The translations under genes and the position numbers were made by a program. DNA of 64,000 bases from JAVBLP01 sp052034625 (GTDB lineage: Bacteria > Elusimicrobiota > Endomicrobiia > Endomicrobiales > Endomicrobiaceae). Location: contig JBPOII010000002.1 in the NCBI GenBank assembly GCA_052034625.1, forward strand, positions 176,031-240,030, given 5' to 3'. The notes beneath the pieces were generated by a model. It made no database searches. It was not told the DNA's origin and was given only the letters and a program-made list of their open reading frames with translations. Of this stretch, positions 9,901-17,564 are shown piece by piece; within the stretch, counting starts at the first letter, position 1; each line of letters starts with the position of its first letter.

Positions 9901-12900
9901 CACTTGCTGCATACATAGGTATGAGCTCATTGTCATAGCCAAGACCCATACCGTATTCATCAGGCCCGTTAGGAGTATCCTGTTTATTGTCGGAATTATC
10001 TTTTTCATAAACTGCCAAAAGTTGGGCAAGAGTATGACCATCGTGGGAGACAGTATAGTGAACATAAGGCTGACGATATAGATTGCCTTTATAATTAGGG
10101 TCAGCAATAGCCGATCCGAGACTTCTTGGACCGCTGCGTCCCATTATAAAATTACGACCGGTGTCACGTCCTTCGCTGTTCCAAGCAAAAAAGTCTTTAT
10201 GAAAATTGTTGGTATGATAAGAGGGTACTCCTTTGGCACCGCCGCCAGCCATATAAGCTTCAGCAGGAATTATAAGACCTTCTTTTTCATTTATTGCGGC
10301 AAGGATTTTACTGTTTTTAAATATCTGCATATATTCCATATTCGGATCAAATTCTCTGGTCTCTTCATTTCTTGCAGCTGCCGCCATAAGATCATGGCGG
10401 AACAATCTTACACCAAGAAGTGCATACATCTCTTTATATTTTGTCATCATATTAAGAACAACAGGACTGTTTGTATTAAATCCGTTTCCGCAGCCTGAAG
10501 CATCATCATAGTAGGCTTTGTTTTCAGGATGCAGCAAATAATAAGAAGTATTATCTAAAAGGCGGTAGCAAAGGGACGGGTCATTGCCGGCTGTACCTTC
10601 TCCGCTGTGATTGTCAACTACGTCCATGCCGAACCTTATGCCGGCAGCATTTAATTTTCCTATGGTCTCTTTTAATGTAAGCAGATCTTCGCCGGGTCTT
10701 GAGGGATCTCCAAGATCCGGATTAAGTGCAAAAAAGTTTACTGTCATATAACCTGAATTATTCCTTAAACCGCGCTCATAAGAATAAGGATCGTTGGCAT
10801 CGGATTGTATTGGTTGTGCCTCTACCGTATTGATGCCGATACTTTGTAAATGTTCAATAACCCCATCACTGGCTAAACCTTTTAAAGTACCGCGTTCATC
10901 ATTCGGCAGATCTTCTTTTAATGCCGTAAAACCGCCTACATGAAGTTCATATATACGAGATTTTTCGGGAGAAAGTTCAGGAGTTTCCGGGATCTCAAGT
11001 TCATCAAGTTTTCTTAAGTCTATAACTACAGATTTAGGTACGAAAGGAGCAGAATCACGCGTGTCCATATTGTAAACATTGTCTTTTTCGCTTATTCTTA
11101 AAACTTCATGAAAAATAAAACGATATTCTTGCTGGAAAGAATAAGGGTCAACGGCAAGTTTATTAGGGTTAAAATAATGGCCATTGTCCGGATCATATGG
11201 ACCGTGTGCACGGAAACCGTATTTTTGTCCCGGTTTTATTTCGGGCAGAAAAATGCTCCAAATATCGGTTCCTTCATTCTTTGTCATTTCAATGCGTGTT
11301 TCAATACCGTCATCATCAAATAAACAGAGTTCCATCTTTGTTGCATTTTTGGAATATACACCGAAATTTGTGCCATTTCCGTCAAAAATAGCGCCAAGCC
11401 CGTTATCTTTCATTAATTCATAAATGCTTGTTTTTGTAATATCTTCGTCTGATGACGGTAAGTCTTTTGAAAGTTCTGTGCCGGTAAAGAAAGCTTTAAT
11501 ATTATAAGCAAGATGTTTAACTACTGCTATTGTCCAGGCTAACGGTTTAATTGTAGAAAAGCTGGCAGTGCTTGCAACTATTGTATCCAAAGCATCAGAC
11601 ATTATGGAGATATTATCTCCTTTAAAATTGCTGTGAGATAATAAAAACTCTGCACGGGGAGATTTCTCCTGAAGTTTTGTTTCTATGAGTTCTCTTATTG
11701 CCAGCCTTACCGCTTTTTCGGTTTTTTCTTTTATTAAGCCGGCTTTTTGTTTAGGAGTTAATTCTTCTTCAGTTTGTTCAAATTGAGCATTTGCATCAAT
11801 TTCAGCTTTTCTTTTTGCTTCCGATATAATATTTTTCAGTTCTCTTCTTTTCAAAGTTAAATGTGAGGCGATTGCCATTATGTCGGCAGCTTCGGTAAAA
11901 GGTGCAATGAAAACGGAGTACATAAATTTAACTGCGGTTTTAATAGATTTTATAGATATCTTTTCTGCCCATGCAGGGTAGATGGTAAGTATAGGAGTGC
12001 CGCCAAAATTTTCTCTTTGAGAGATCTTGTTCTCGATATATTCTTTTTGCTTTTCAGGGAATTTTTGTGCTATCTTTTTAAGCTCGCTTATAATTTCTTG
12101 TGTTAAGGGATAAGCATTCAATTCATTAAAAGCATTCTCTATTTCCTGCGTTTTGACATCGTCTCTTAAAGAAAGTACAGTGAGATCTATTACGGCATTT
12201 TGTATTACCAGGTTTTCAGCAGCTTTTTTGTTGGCTGTATGTGTTTTGGGTGCTTCAACTGCCGGCGCCATATCTCTGATTTCATCGGCATACATTATGC
12301 TGCCGTCAGAGATTATAAGATCTTTGCCGTTAACGGTCGCATATATAGCATCATCCGTGATCTCTATTTTTGTAATATCTACGGCTTTACGGCCATAACC
12401 TTCATTGATCATTGATTGCAGAAGATCTATATCAAGAATGTTTGCTTCATAAAGTTTTCTAATAGTCCCTTCAGAAAATAAAACTGCAAAAACAGCTTTT
12501 GCCGGATCTATTATATCAGGTGATATTTCAAATAAGGCAGACTGTTTGATCACATCAAAAGCGTCTCTGTTAAACATTGTCATTTGCCGCTTTACCGCAG
12601 CATCATAAGATTGTTCGGATATAGATGTGCCGTGCGATATATTGGGCGTAATAATAACAAAACTTTGATGTTTGTTTTCAAGCAGTTTGGAAATACCGCT
12701 TGTATGGAAACCGCCTGTAATAATAATGTCTATATTTTCCGCTTTTTTAAGCATATCAGCGGCATTGCTGAGTTGTGAAGACTTATATGTGCTTATATCG
12801 GTGGAAGGTTTTGAGAAAACACCTTCAAGCGCTTCGATAAAATAATTGTCGCGGACGCTGTTAACTGCATAAAACTCTTCGGCTGTATTAATTGCAGATT

Positions 12901-14158
12901 CCAAGGCATTGAGTTCATTAAATATGAAGTATTTATTGAGAGTTCTTTTGAAATCTTCAAGGCTGTAATTGTAATTTTTGTATTCGCTTACCGTGATCTT
13001 ATTTTGTAATAATGCACTAAGTATTGAAGCGAATCTTTCCATAAAAAGTATTTCACGTTCACCGGAATTTCGTGCCGATTTATTCCTTATTTCATTTACG
13101 AGCATATGTTCCTGGCGGACAAGTTCTATAGGATTAACTTTTTGATTTAAGTGTAAAAGAGCAAAAAACTTTTCAAGATTAGGGCAATCCTTATATTTGT
13201 TGTTATTGTGAAGGATTTGCTGCAGTTTTAAATAAAAAAATCCTTCTGTTTCATAAGAGTTGGACAATTCAATAATGGACTTATATTCTTTATAGCTTAA
13301 AGATGTTTTGAGCTGTTCTAAAAGGTTTTTTATTTCCTTTTGAAGATTATTATTGTTTATTTCTTTTTTCAAAGAGTTTATTCGGTTAAAGGAAAGAATT
13401 TGAGGATACTTCGTTAATGATATATTATATTTTGCGGCATATTTACACAGCTTGTCAAAATAAACGCTGGAAGATATTTTATTGTTTGTATATTTTTTTG
13501 TTAGAGAAATAATTTTTTTATTGTCTGTACTGTAATGCCTGCGGCCAAGAGTATCTATTTTTGCCTGCATAAGCGAAAGAAGAAGATTTGCTGAATCCCT
13601 GTTTTTTTCTATATCGCCCAGTCTTAAAAAGTTATCTACATATATATCAATATTTTCAATGCCTTTCAGCAGTTCCGTTCTGCCGCTCATCATTGAATAA
13701 TATTCTGCGCCCGAAAGCTCTCCGCCGGATATCATAGTTCCAGCAATGGTATCTCTAATTTTGATATTCCTGATACCGGCAAGCCATTTTGTGCTTAAGT
13801 TTCCTTTCGGTGCGCCCTCAATATAAACATTGTTTATTCCGTATTCTTTATCGAGCAGAGCAAGTATGGAAGCTATATTTTTTTGAGCTTGCGGATTGGC
13901 GTGCAGATCTTGTATGTGTACTACAACTCTTTTTGTCGAATAATCAACGGAATTTGTAATTTTACCTATATTGAAAGGCAGTATGATGTTATTAGAGTCT
14001 ATAGATGCGGTTTGAACGGCTGTAACTGCGGGCTTTGATGAAAATACGGTAAAAGCATTAGTGCTTAATGATGAAAGCAAAAAAGCAATAGCGGTAAGAA
14101 CGGCAATACTTTTCCTAAATAATAAATTCTTCAAGAGCATATTCCTTTCTTTTTTCAC
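6932..14158 (-). CDS. Giant multidomain protein with an embedded GlgX/isoamylase-type debranching domain
   Basis: About 2,400 residues, far longer than a usual debranching enzyme (~700). A hydrophobic N-terminus (AVLTAIAFLLSSLSTNAF) looks like a signal peptide or anchor. Residues ~75-490 have motifs VVHIQDLHANPQAQ, YIEGAP and GGFHTSG, loosely like the TraB/ChaN type; I recall similar openings in giant proteins of Omnitrophota and relatives. Residues ~915-1605 form a complete GH13 GlgX-like unit: NFGVYSK, NPNKLAVDPYS, MDVVDNHSG, FRHDL (nucleophile Asp), IPAEAY (acid/base Glu), TVSHDG (third Asp). The last ~800 residues are unrecognised alpha/beta sequence. The start is ambiguous: GTG at 14158 has no clear ribosome-binding site, while ATG at 14140 has a close AAAGGA. 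An exported debranching enzyme would be unusual, because glycogen turnover is cytoplasmic. Confidence 0.85.
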   Translation of the reverse strand: MKKERNMLLKNLLFRKSIAVLTAIAFLLSSLSTNAFTVFSSKPAVTAVQTASIDSNNIILPFNIGKITNSVDYSTKRVVVHIQDLHANPQAQKNIASILALLDKEYGINNVYIEGAPKGNLSTKWLAGIRNIKIRDTIAGTMISGGELSGAEYYSMMSGRTELLKGIENIDIYVDNFLRLGDIEKNRDSANLLLSLMQAKIDTLGRRHYSTDNKKIISLTKKYTNNKISSSVYFDKLCKYAAKYNISLTKYPQILSFNRINSLKKEINNNNLQKEIKNLLEQLKTSLSYKEYKSIIELSNSYETEGFFYLKLQQILHNNNKYKDCPNLEKFFALLHLNQKVNPIELVRQEHMLVNEIRNKSARNSGEREILFMERFASILSALLQNKITVSEYKNYNYSLEDFKRTLNKYFIFNELNALESAINTAEEFYAVNSVRDNYFIEALEGVFSKPSTDISTYKSSQLSNAADMLKKAENIDIIITGGFHTSGISKLLENKHQSFVIITPNISHGTSISEQSYDAAVKRQMTMFNRDAFDVIKQSALFEISPDIIDPAKAVFAVLFSEGTIRKLYEANILDIDLLQSMINEGYGRKAVDITKIEITDDAIYATVNGKDLIISDGSIMYADEIRDMAPAVEAPKTHTANKKAAENLVIQNAVIDLTVLSLRDDVKTQEIENAFNELNAYPLTQEIISELKKIAQKFPEKQKEYIENKISQRENFGGTPILTIYPAWAEKISIKSIKTAVKFMYSVFIAPFTEAADIMAIASHLTLKRRELKNIISEAKRKAEIDANAQFEQTEEELTPKQKAGLIKEKTEKAVRLAIRELIETKLQEKSPRAEFLLSHSNFKGDNISIMSDALDTIVASTASFSTIKPLAWTIAVVKHLAYNIKAFFTGTELSKDLPSSDEDITKTSIYELMKDNGLGAIFDGNGTNFGVYSKNATKMELCLFDDDGIETRIEMTKNEGTDIWSIFLPEIKPGQKYGFRAHGPYDPDNGHYFNPNKLAVDPYSFQQEYRFIFHEVLRISEKDNVYNMDTRDSAPFVPKSVVIDLRKLDELEIPETPELSPEKSRIYELHVGGFTALKEDLPNDERGTLKGLASDGVIEHLQSIGINTVEAQPIQSDANDPYSYERGLRNNSGYMTVNFFALNPDLGDPSRPGEDLLTLKETIGKLNAAGIRFGMDVVDNHSGEGTAGNDPSLCYRLLDNTSYYLLHPENKAYYDDASGCGNGFNTNSPVVLNMMTKYKEMYALLGVRLFRHDLMAAAARNEETREFDPNMEYMQIFKNSKILAAINEKEGLIIPAEAYMAGGGAKGVPSYHTNNFHKDFFAWNSEGRDTGRNFIMGRSGPRSLGSAIADPNYKGNLYRQPYVHYTVSHDGHTLAQLLAVYEKDNSDNKQDTPNGPDEYGMGLGYDNELIPMYAASAMTLLSFCQGPIMFGMGDEFLRTQHGNNNPYNQSNEYLNMRWDKEAPLAKYMNALAKYRAQHLTLDASMGEAFSGRIVNDNGDKDIKWLQPDGREMNAYDWEYSNFFGFMISGDRLTEEGIYDDDTFVMMNMSKSPVEWVLPESAGEGPWYVYASSSDLEISNNGAEVYNNKYFIMPGESVILYKPRSIESRIKQGIVYFEQAVQNDSFQLALTASFPAFIENIKLTPLKTALRTVYSIFGAPAAEMNEMMMIVSGKITQQDFLEKHKSYVNGNKFTKWAMEKGLGIIIGATKAVGGTTLPGKIVNFTLHMMHNAISAITFIATLTIVKPFLTIAEKSQNAVKGIIEPIIAANLAKKLKDIPYVINVDIYDEEIHNRASLLADAGIKVEIIANSADMELISAKPVNDNSFGFPIAKTSLSSGINLYFPGIVGNANAANILDALSNDGDRRVIFEDRIEKEKPGAVAVRYGSNIITADPERTAFENVESALQSAKTEYRVNASKKGPVNIDYIFAEELTDLESIKNRVLESADKNFDTIVISSDIDTEILKSLIRQSFNKNIRVMLTHKFTNADMENDLAVLQSKLSSSRVWFNENDFAGIEGIISQFEKIDHAAVQNVERTVKEIKTALNRLTRYGYIGIQLHESNKITDFDFKGIDITNVTLSNINDKRIHPENSTVLLYIDKNSISHESIAPSDIANIIKRFENAETVIMPGWLIDISKNSSTGFNPIEFLRTRLARNNIASTIGEALNKGRIDAIGKGYYFDDNSVDALYKILISLRKGENIEDVLNYALNTMVYHQSLSGKIINTKLADSPIVSGTLLKTLVNYKNENNGQIALRQFEGIIQGILETVEFKIHVKKEYINRDDFENHALALFEARLACFEAGIEITDADTSSDGIPYYKALERLAGRNIEGFGYNKNNEGTLPMREHINVLFGVVNDSETNPQDKALALADLLKLLTLAAHEIKITDVFTNRTEVRSIQAILSAA

Positions 14159-14627
14159 CCAGACAAAAATATAAGGTCCTAAAACTTATAGGACCGGACA
14201 TTAGATTTTTTATAAAAGTTTCCTTGATTGGAACGAAAACTTAGAAAAGTCCGATGCCGGACTTTTTGAGAACTTTACTTTCTTTCGCATGCAATATCCT
14301 GATCCACGCATATCTTATAATACAAAAAACGAAGTATAACAAGCCTTATTTTACCTTATTAATTATTATAATTATTGTATAAAAAGGCTTAAATGATTGA
14401 AAATTTAAGCAGTTTTGATTTGATATAAGATGAAAAAATAAAACAAGGACCAGTTGAAAAAGATTATTTTTTTACAAAAGGGGCATATATATGCTGCAAT
14501 AATAATGATTGGTTTGGCAAGAATGTTATAAATTCCCAAAAAAAATATAGGGCATTATTTTCAAAAATGTTATAATCACATTCAGCGGTATTTATTAAAT
14601 CTAAACCGAAAAGGAAGGAGCAGTATT
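14159..14627. other. 469-bp divergent intergenic region with two hairpins
   Basis: No gene is seen. Near the giant gene are two perfect inverted repeats: GGTCCTA/TAGGACC (14175-14181 with 14189-14195) and AAAAGTCCG/CGGACTTTT (14245-14253 with 14258-14266). On the minus strand the latter is followed by TCT and looks like a leader terminator. The purC side is A+T rich with a TATAAT at 14571-14576 but no good -35. I recognise no known riboswitch. Confidence 0.6.
14245..14266 (-). terminator. Terminator-like hairpin in the leader of the giant gene
   Basis: A perfect 9-bp stem, AAAAGTCCG with CGGACTTTT around a 4-base loop, ending in T residues on the minus strand. It lies about 90-110 bp upstream of the giant gene start, a position suited to attenuation. 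It could also end transcription from elsewhere. Confidence 0.4.
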
Positions 14628-15308
14628 ATGAAACATGTTTATGAAGGCAAGACCAAAGCAGTTTTCGCACTTGAAAACGGCAATTATCTTTTAAAGTTTA
14701 AAGATGATGTAACCGGAACTGACGGAGTTTTTGATCCGGGAGCCAATACCGTGGGTCTTTCTATTGAAGGTATGGGAAAAGCAGGTTTAAGACTTACAAC
14801 ACATTTTTTTGAATTACTTAAAGCAAAAGGTATAAAAACACATTATGTAAAATCAGATATAGATAATGGTACTATGGAAGTTTTGCCTGCAACTACTTTT
14901 GGTAAAGGGATAGAAATCATCTGCCGCTTTAAAGCTGTCGGCAGTTTTATGCGCAGATACGGGAAATATGCGAAAGAAGGGCAGGATCTGAATGCTTTTG
15001 TAGAAGTTACTTTAAAAGACGACGAACGCAATGATCCGCCCATTACAAAAGATGCTTTGGCTGTGCTTAATATTTTAAATAATGATGAATATGAATCATT
15101 AAAAGAGCAGACCAAGACGATATGTAAAATAGTTAAAGACGAACTTGCAAAACACGGCTGTGAACTTTATGATATTAAGCTTGAGTTCGGCAGAAATAAC
15201 GGACAGGTTATTCTTATAGACGAAATTTCCGGAGGCAATATGCGTGTTTATAAGGACGGCAAGATCGTTGAGCCTTTGGAACTTGTAAAAATAGTTTTAG
15301 GGAAATAA
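14628..15308 (+). CDS. purC: SAICAR synthetase (phosphoribosylaminoimidazole-succinocarboxamide synthase)
   Basis: ATP-dependent condensation of CAIR with aspartate, step 8 of de novo IMP synthesis. The 226 residues are typical of the short bacterial form. Family motifs include YEGKTKAVF at the N-terminus (ATP site), DDVTGTDG, a basic RFKAVGSFMRRYG segment and the C-terminal LIDEISGGNMR. A GGAAGGAG ribosome-binding site lies 8 bases before the ATG. No other purine gene is nearby, so purC is isolated from its pathway here. Confidence 0.96.
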   Translation: MKHVYEGKTKAVFALENGNYLLKFKDDVTGTDGVFDPGANTVGLSIEGMGKAGLRLTTHFFELLKAKGIKTHYVKSDIDNGTMEVLPATTFGKGIEIICRFKAVGSFMRRYGKYAKEGQDLNAFVEVTLKDDERNDPPITKDALAVLNILNNDEYESLKEQTKTICKIVKDELAKHGCELYDIKLEFGRNNGQVILIDEISGGNMRVYKDGKIVEPLELVKIVLGK

Positions 15309-15327
15309 GAATTTCCGGAAAGATTTT

Positions 15328-16122
15328 TTGTTTAAAATGGAAAAAATAAATATTGATAATATTGAAATACTTATCAATCGAAAAAGAATAAAGAATATAT
15401 ATTTGTCAGTTAACACTTTAACCGGAGAAGCAAATATCTCAGCACCGTACGGTGCTTCTTTGGCAAAGATAGAAGGTTTTGTAAAGACAAAATTGAAATG
15501 GATAAAAAAACACAGGGCGGAAATATCAAAAAAACCGCAGATTGTTAAAAACAGTTATCTGACAGGTGAAAAAATAAGGTTGTTTGGTAAAGAGTACGAA
15601 CTTAAAGTATTTGAATACAAAAAAAAGCCGAAAGTTTTTTTAAATTTTGACACCATCGATCTTTATATAAAAGCCGATGCAGAGATTGCAATAAAAAAAG
15701 AAGCAATTGACATTTTCTATAAAGAGAAACTTAAGGAAATTGTGCCTGAATTCATTGAAAAGTGGAGTGAAAAAATGAATATCAAGCAAAAAGAAGGTTT
15801 CTTTAAATATATTGATATGATAAAAAAAGGGCTTATAAAAAGTCAGAATGGAAATATAGATAGTGCTCTTTTGCTTGCAAAACCTCTGCAGATAAATTAT
15901 AAAAGAATGAAAAGCAGATGGGGCAGCTGTAATATATCAGATAAGAAAATAACGTTTAATACGGAGCTTGCAAAGAAAACACCCAGATGTATTGAATATA
16001 TAGCGGTACACGAACTTTTACACCTTAAAGAAAGGCGGCATAATAAAAGATTTAAAGATTATATGCGCAAAATGTTCCCTGATTGGAAGACATTAGAGAC
16101 TGAATTAAAATTTATAAGTTAA
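15328..16122 (+). CDS. YgjP-type (DUF45) zinc metallopeptidase-like protein
   Basis: A 264-residue cytoplasmic protein whose C-terminal third holds the family signature: MKSRWGSC, then HELLHLKERRHNKRF, in which the HExxH-like pair plus a later His bind zinc. YgjP/DUF45 proteins resemble SprT/WLM-type proteases and are often near nucleic-acid or restriction genes; the substrate is unknown. The middle carries an inserted Lys-rich helical segment (about residues 125-190). Start choice is uncertain: TTG at 15328 has GGAAAG at good spacing, while ATG at 15337 is the alternative. It follows purC by 19 bp. Confidence 0.82.
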   Translation: MFKMEKINIDNIEILINRKRIKNIYLSVNTLTGEANISAPYGASLAKIEGFVKTKLKWIKKHRAEISKKPQIVKNSYLTGEKIRLFGKEYELKVFEYKKKPKVFLNFDTIDLYIKADAEIAIKKEAIDIFYKEKLKEIVPEFIEKWSEKMNIKQKEGFFKYIDMIKKGLIKSQNGNIDSALLLAKPLQINYKRMKSRWGSCNISDKKITFNTELAKKTPRCIEYIAVHELLHLKERRHNKRFKDYMRKMFPDWKTLETELKFIS

Positions 16123-16136
16123 AAAAACGAAAAACA

Positions 16137-16601
16137 ATGAAAAAATCCTTATTTATACTTTTATTTTCAATATTTGCGGCAAATATAAGTGCCCCTCCTG
16201 TTTTTGCTCAGGAAAGTGAATATCTAAGCGATTCGCTTATGGAAATATCTCCCATAAAAAAAGGAGATACGGTTATGGTTGCAGGTTTTTATTTTGAGGA
16301 CGGCAGTTCTCTAATAAATGAAAATCTAAAAAAATATCTGCGTAAAATCGCCCAAGAGATAAAAAAAATAAAATACAACAAAATATATGTAGACGGTTAT
16401 ACGGATAATAAAGGCGACAATTCCGCTAATAATAAATTGTCCAGAGCAAGAGCAAACGGTGTTCGTGAGGAACTTATAAAGAATGGGATCAGCACAAAGA
16501 AAATACAGGCAAGGGCATACGGCTCGATCCGCCCGATAGCAGGCAATGAAACGCATTTGGGAAGGGTACAGAACAGAAGGATAGAAATTCTTGTAAGATA
16601 A
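16137..16601 (+). CDS. OmpA-like peptidoglycan-binding protein
   Basis: 154 residues: an N-terminal signal peptide (cleavage likely after PVFAQ, about residue 29) and then a single OmpA C-terminal domain. Landmarks are VAGFYFEDGSS, VDGYTDNKGDN and the NKLSRARANGVREEL helix with the Asp/Arg that bind diaminopimelate in the family, then RIEILVR. It should be periplasmic, possibly attached to peptidoglycan. There is no lipobox and no barrel domain. It follows the YgjP-like gene by 14 bp and is closed by a strong terminator. Confidence 0.88.
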   Translation: MKKSLFILLFSIFAANISAPPVFAQESEYLSDSLMEISPIKKGDTVMVAGFYFEDGSSLINENLKKYLRKIAQEIKKIKYNKIYVDGYTDNKGDNSANNKLSRARANGVREELIKNGISTKKIQARAYGSIRPIAGNETHLGRVQNRRIEILVR

Positions 16602-16614
16602 AATTTAAAAATAA

Positions 16615-16648
16615 AAAAACCGCCCGTTCATCAGAACGGGCGGTTTTT
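16615..16648. terminator. Bidirectional terminator between the OmpA-like and beta-barrel genes
   Basis: AAAAACCGCCCGTTC (16615-16629) pairs perfectly with GAACGGGCGGTTTTT (16634-16648) around loop ATCA, between two convergent genes. Confidence 0.93.
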
Positions 16649-16660
16649 GATTTTTATATA

Positions 16661-17317
16661 TTAAAGAAGGAAAGTTACACCTACTCCGACAGCCTGTACA
16701 CCTTTTTTAAACTCACTTTTTATATATTCAGAGTCAGGATTGCTGGGGTCAATAGTGAGTGTTCTATCAACGCCGGGAAGCGAGAGATAAGTATATTTGG
16801 CATTTACATAAAGCCAATCAAGAAGTTTAACTGACGCCCCGCCTTGAATTTGCCATGAAAACCCGTTTTCGTCCGCATCTTTTTTTATCGCATTGTAATT
16901 TAAAACAAGATTTGACGATCCTACTCCTGCTCCTATTCCGATGAACGGAGTTATAAAGCTCGTGTCCATATTCCAGAAATCAAAGATCAGGTTTGCAAAA
17001 ACGGCTGAAGCTTTGTGCACAACTTCAGAATTTGCTTTGTCAGTATTAAAACTGTTTTGGCTTATTATCAGATATTGGCCTTCAACTTTAAGTTTAGGGG
17101 TGAGTCTAAAGCCTGCTACAAAGTCATAACGCGGACCATAAAGTAATTTGGATGAAGAGTTTTCTTCAGTAAAACCTGTTATAAATTCATTATAAGCAAA
17201 ATCAACAAAACTCTGTGAAATATTAGCACCTACATAAACTCTGCTTCTAAGTTCTTCAGCATTTACAAAAGTTACGGAAAACATAAGAATTGATGCAAAC
17301 AACAGTATTTTCTTCAT
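16661..17317 (-). CDS. Outer-membrane beta-barrel protein
   Basis: About 218 residues: a signal peptide (MKKILLFASILMFSVTFVNA) and then alternating amphipathic strands (VYVGANIS, YVNAKYTYLSL), ending in the hydrophobic VGVGVTFLL typical of a barrel's last strand. It resembles small 8-stranded OmpW/OprF-like barrels; ligand unknown. The start at 17317 has GGAGG 4-5 bases upstream, which is why the longer TTG-initiated frame (17329) is rejected. A TTGACA-17-TATATT promoter precedes it. Single-gene unit. Confidence 0.85.
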   Translation of the reverse strand: MKKILLFASILMFSVTFVNAEELRSRVYVGANISQSFVDFAYNEFITGFTEENSSSKLLYGPRYDFVAGFRLTPKLKVEGQYLIISQNSFNTDKANSEVVHKASAVFANLIFDFWNMDTSFITPFIGIGAGVGSSNLVLNYNAIKKDADENGFSWQIQGGASVKLLDWLYVNAKYTYLSLPGVDRTLTIDPSNPDSEYIKSEFKKGVQAVGVGVTFLL

Positions 17318-17344
17318 TTTATCCTCCAAAATGATTATTTTATA

Positions 17345-17373
17345 AATATACTTTTTTTAGTCGTATATGTCAA
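17345..17373 (-). promoter_or_regulatory. Promoter of the beta-barrel gene
   Basis: Minus strand: perfect TTGACA (17373-17368), a 17-bp spacer and TATATT (17350-17345). Confidence 0.7.
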
Positions 17374-17389
17374 TAAAATAATATAATAA

Positions 17390-17418
17390 TTGACTTTAAA
17401 TATAAAAAATAATACAAT
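17390..17418 (+). promoter_or_regulatory. Promoter of tRNA-Met
   Basis: TTGACT (17390-17395), a 17-bp spacer and TACAAT (17413-17418), 17 bp before the tRNA. Confidence 0.65.
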
Positions 17419-17435
17419 AATCAAACAATTTTGAA

Positions 17436-17507
17436 GGCGGCGTAGCTCAGGGGTAGAGCAGAGGACTCATAAGCCTTTGGCCGGTGGTTCAATTCCACCC
17501 GCCGCCA
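17436..17507 (+). tRNA. tRNA-Met (anticodon CAU)
   Basis: A 72-nt cloverleaf: acceptor GGCGGCG with CGCCGCC, D arm GCTC/GAGC, anticodon loop CTCATAA, T arm GGTGG TTCAATT CCACC, discriminator A; CCA is not encoded as a unit. The paired acceptor start argues against the initiator type, and the sequence resembles elongator tRNA-Met. An Ile2 (lysidine) identity cannot be excluded. The top pair of the anticodon stem is an A-G mismatch (GAGGA/GCCTT). Confidence 0.93.
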
Positions 17508-17564
17508 ATTTGCTTCTCTAAAAACAAGAATTAAATATAAAAGAGTCATTTTAAATAAAACTTT

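Noticed and set aside
14571..14576. Full sigma70 promoter for purC
   Set aside because: A perfect TATAAT is present but no acceptable -35 box is found at 16-18 bp, so it is noted only within the intergenic entry.
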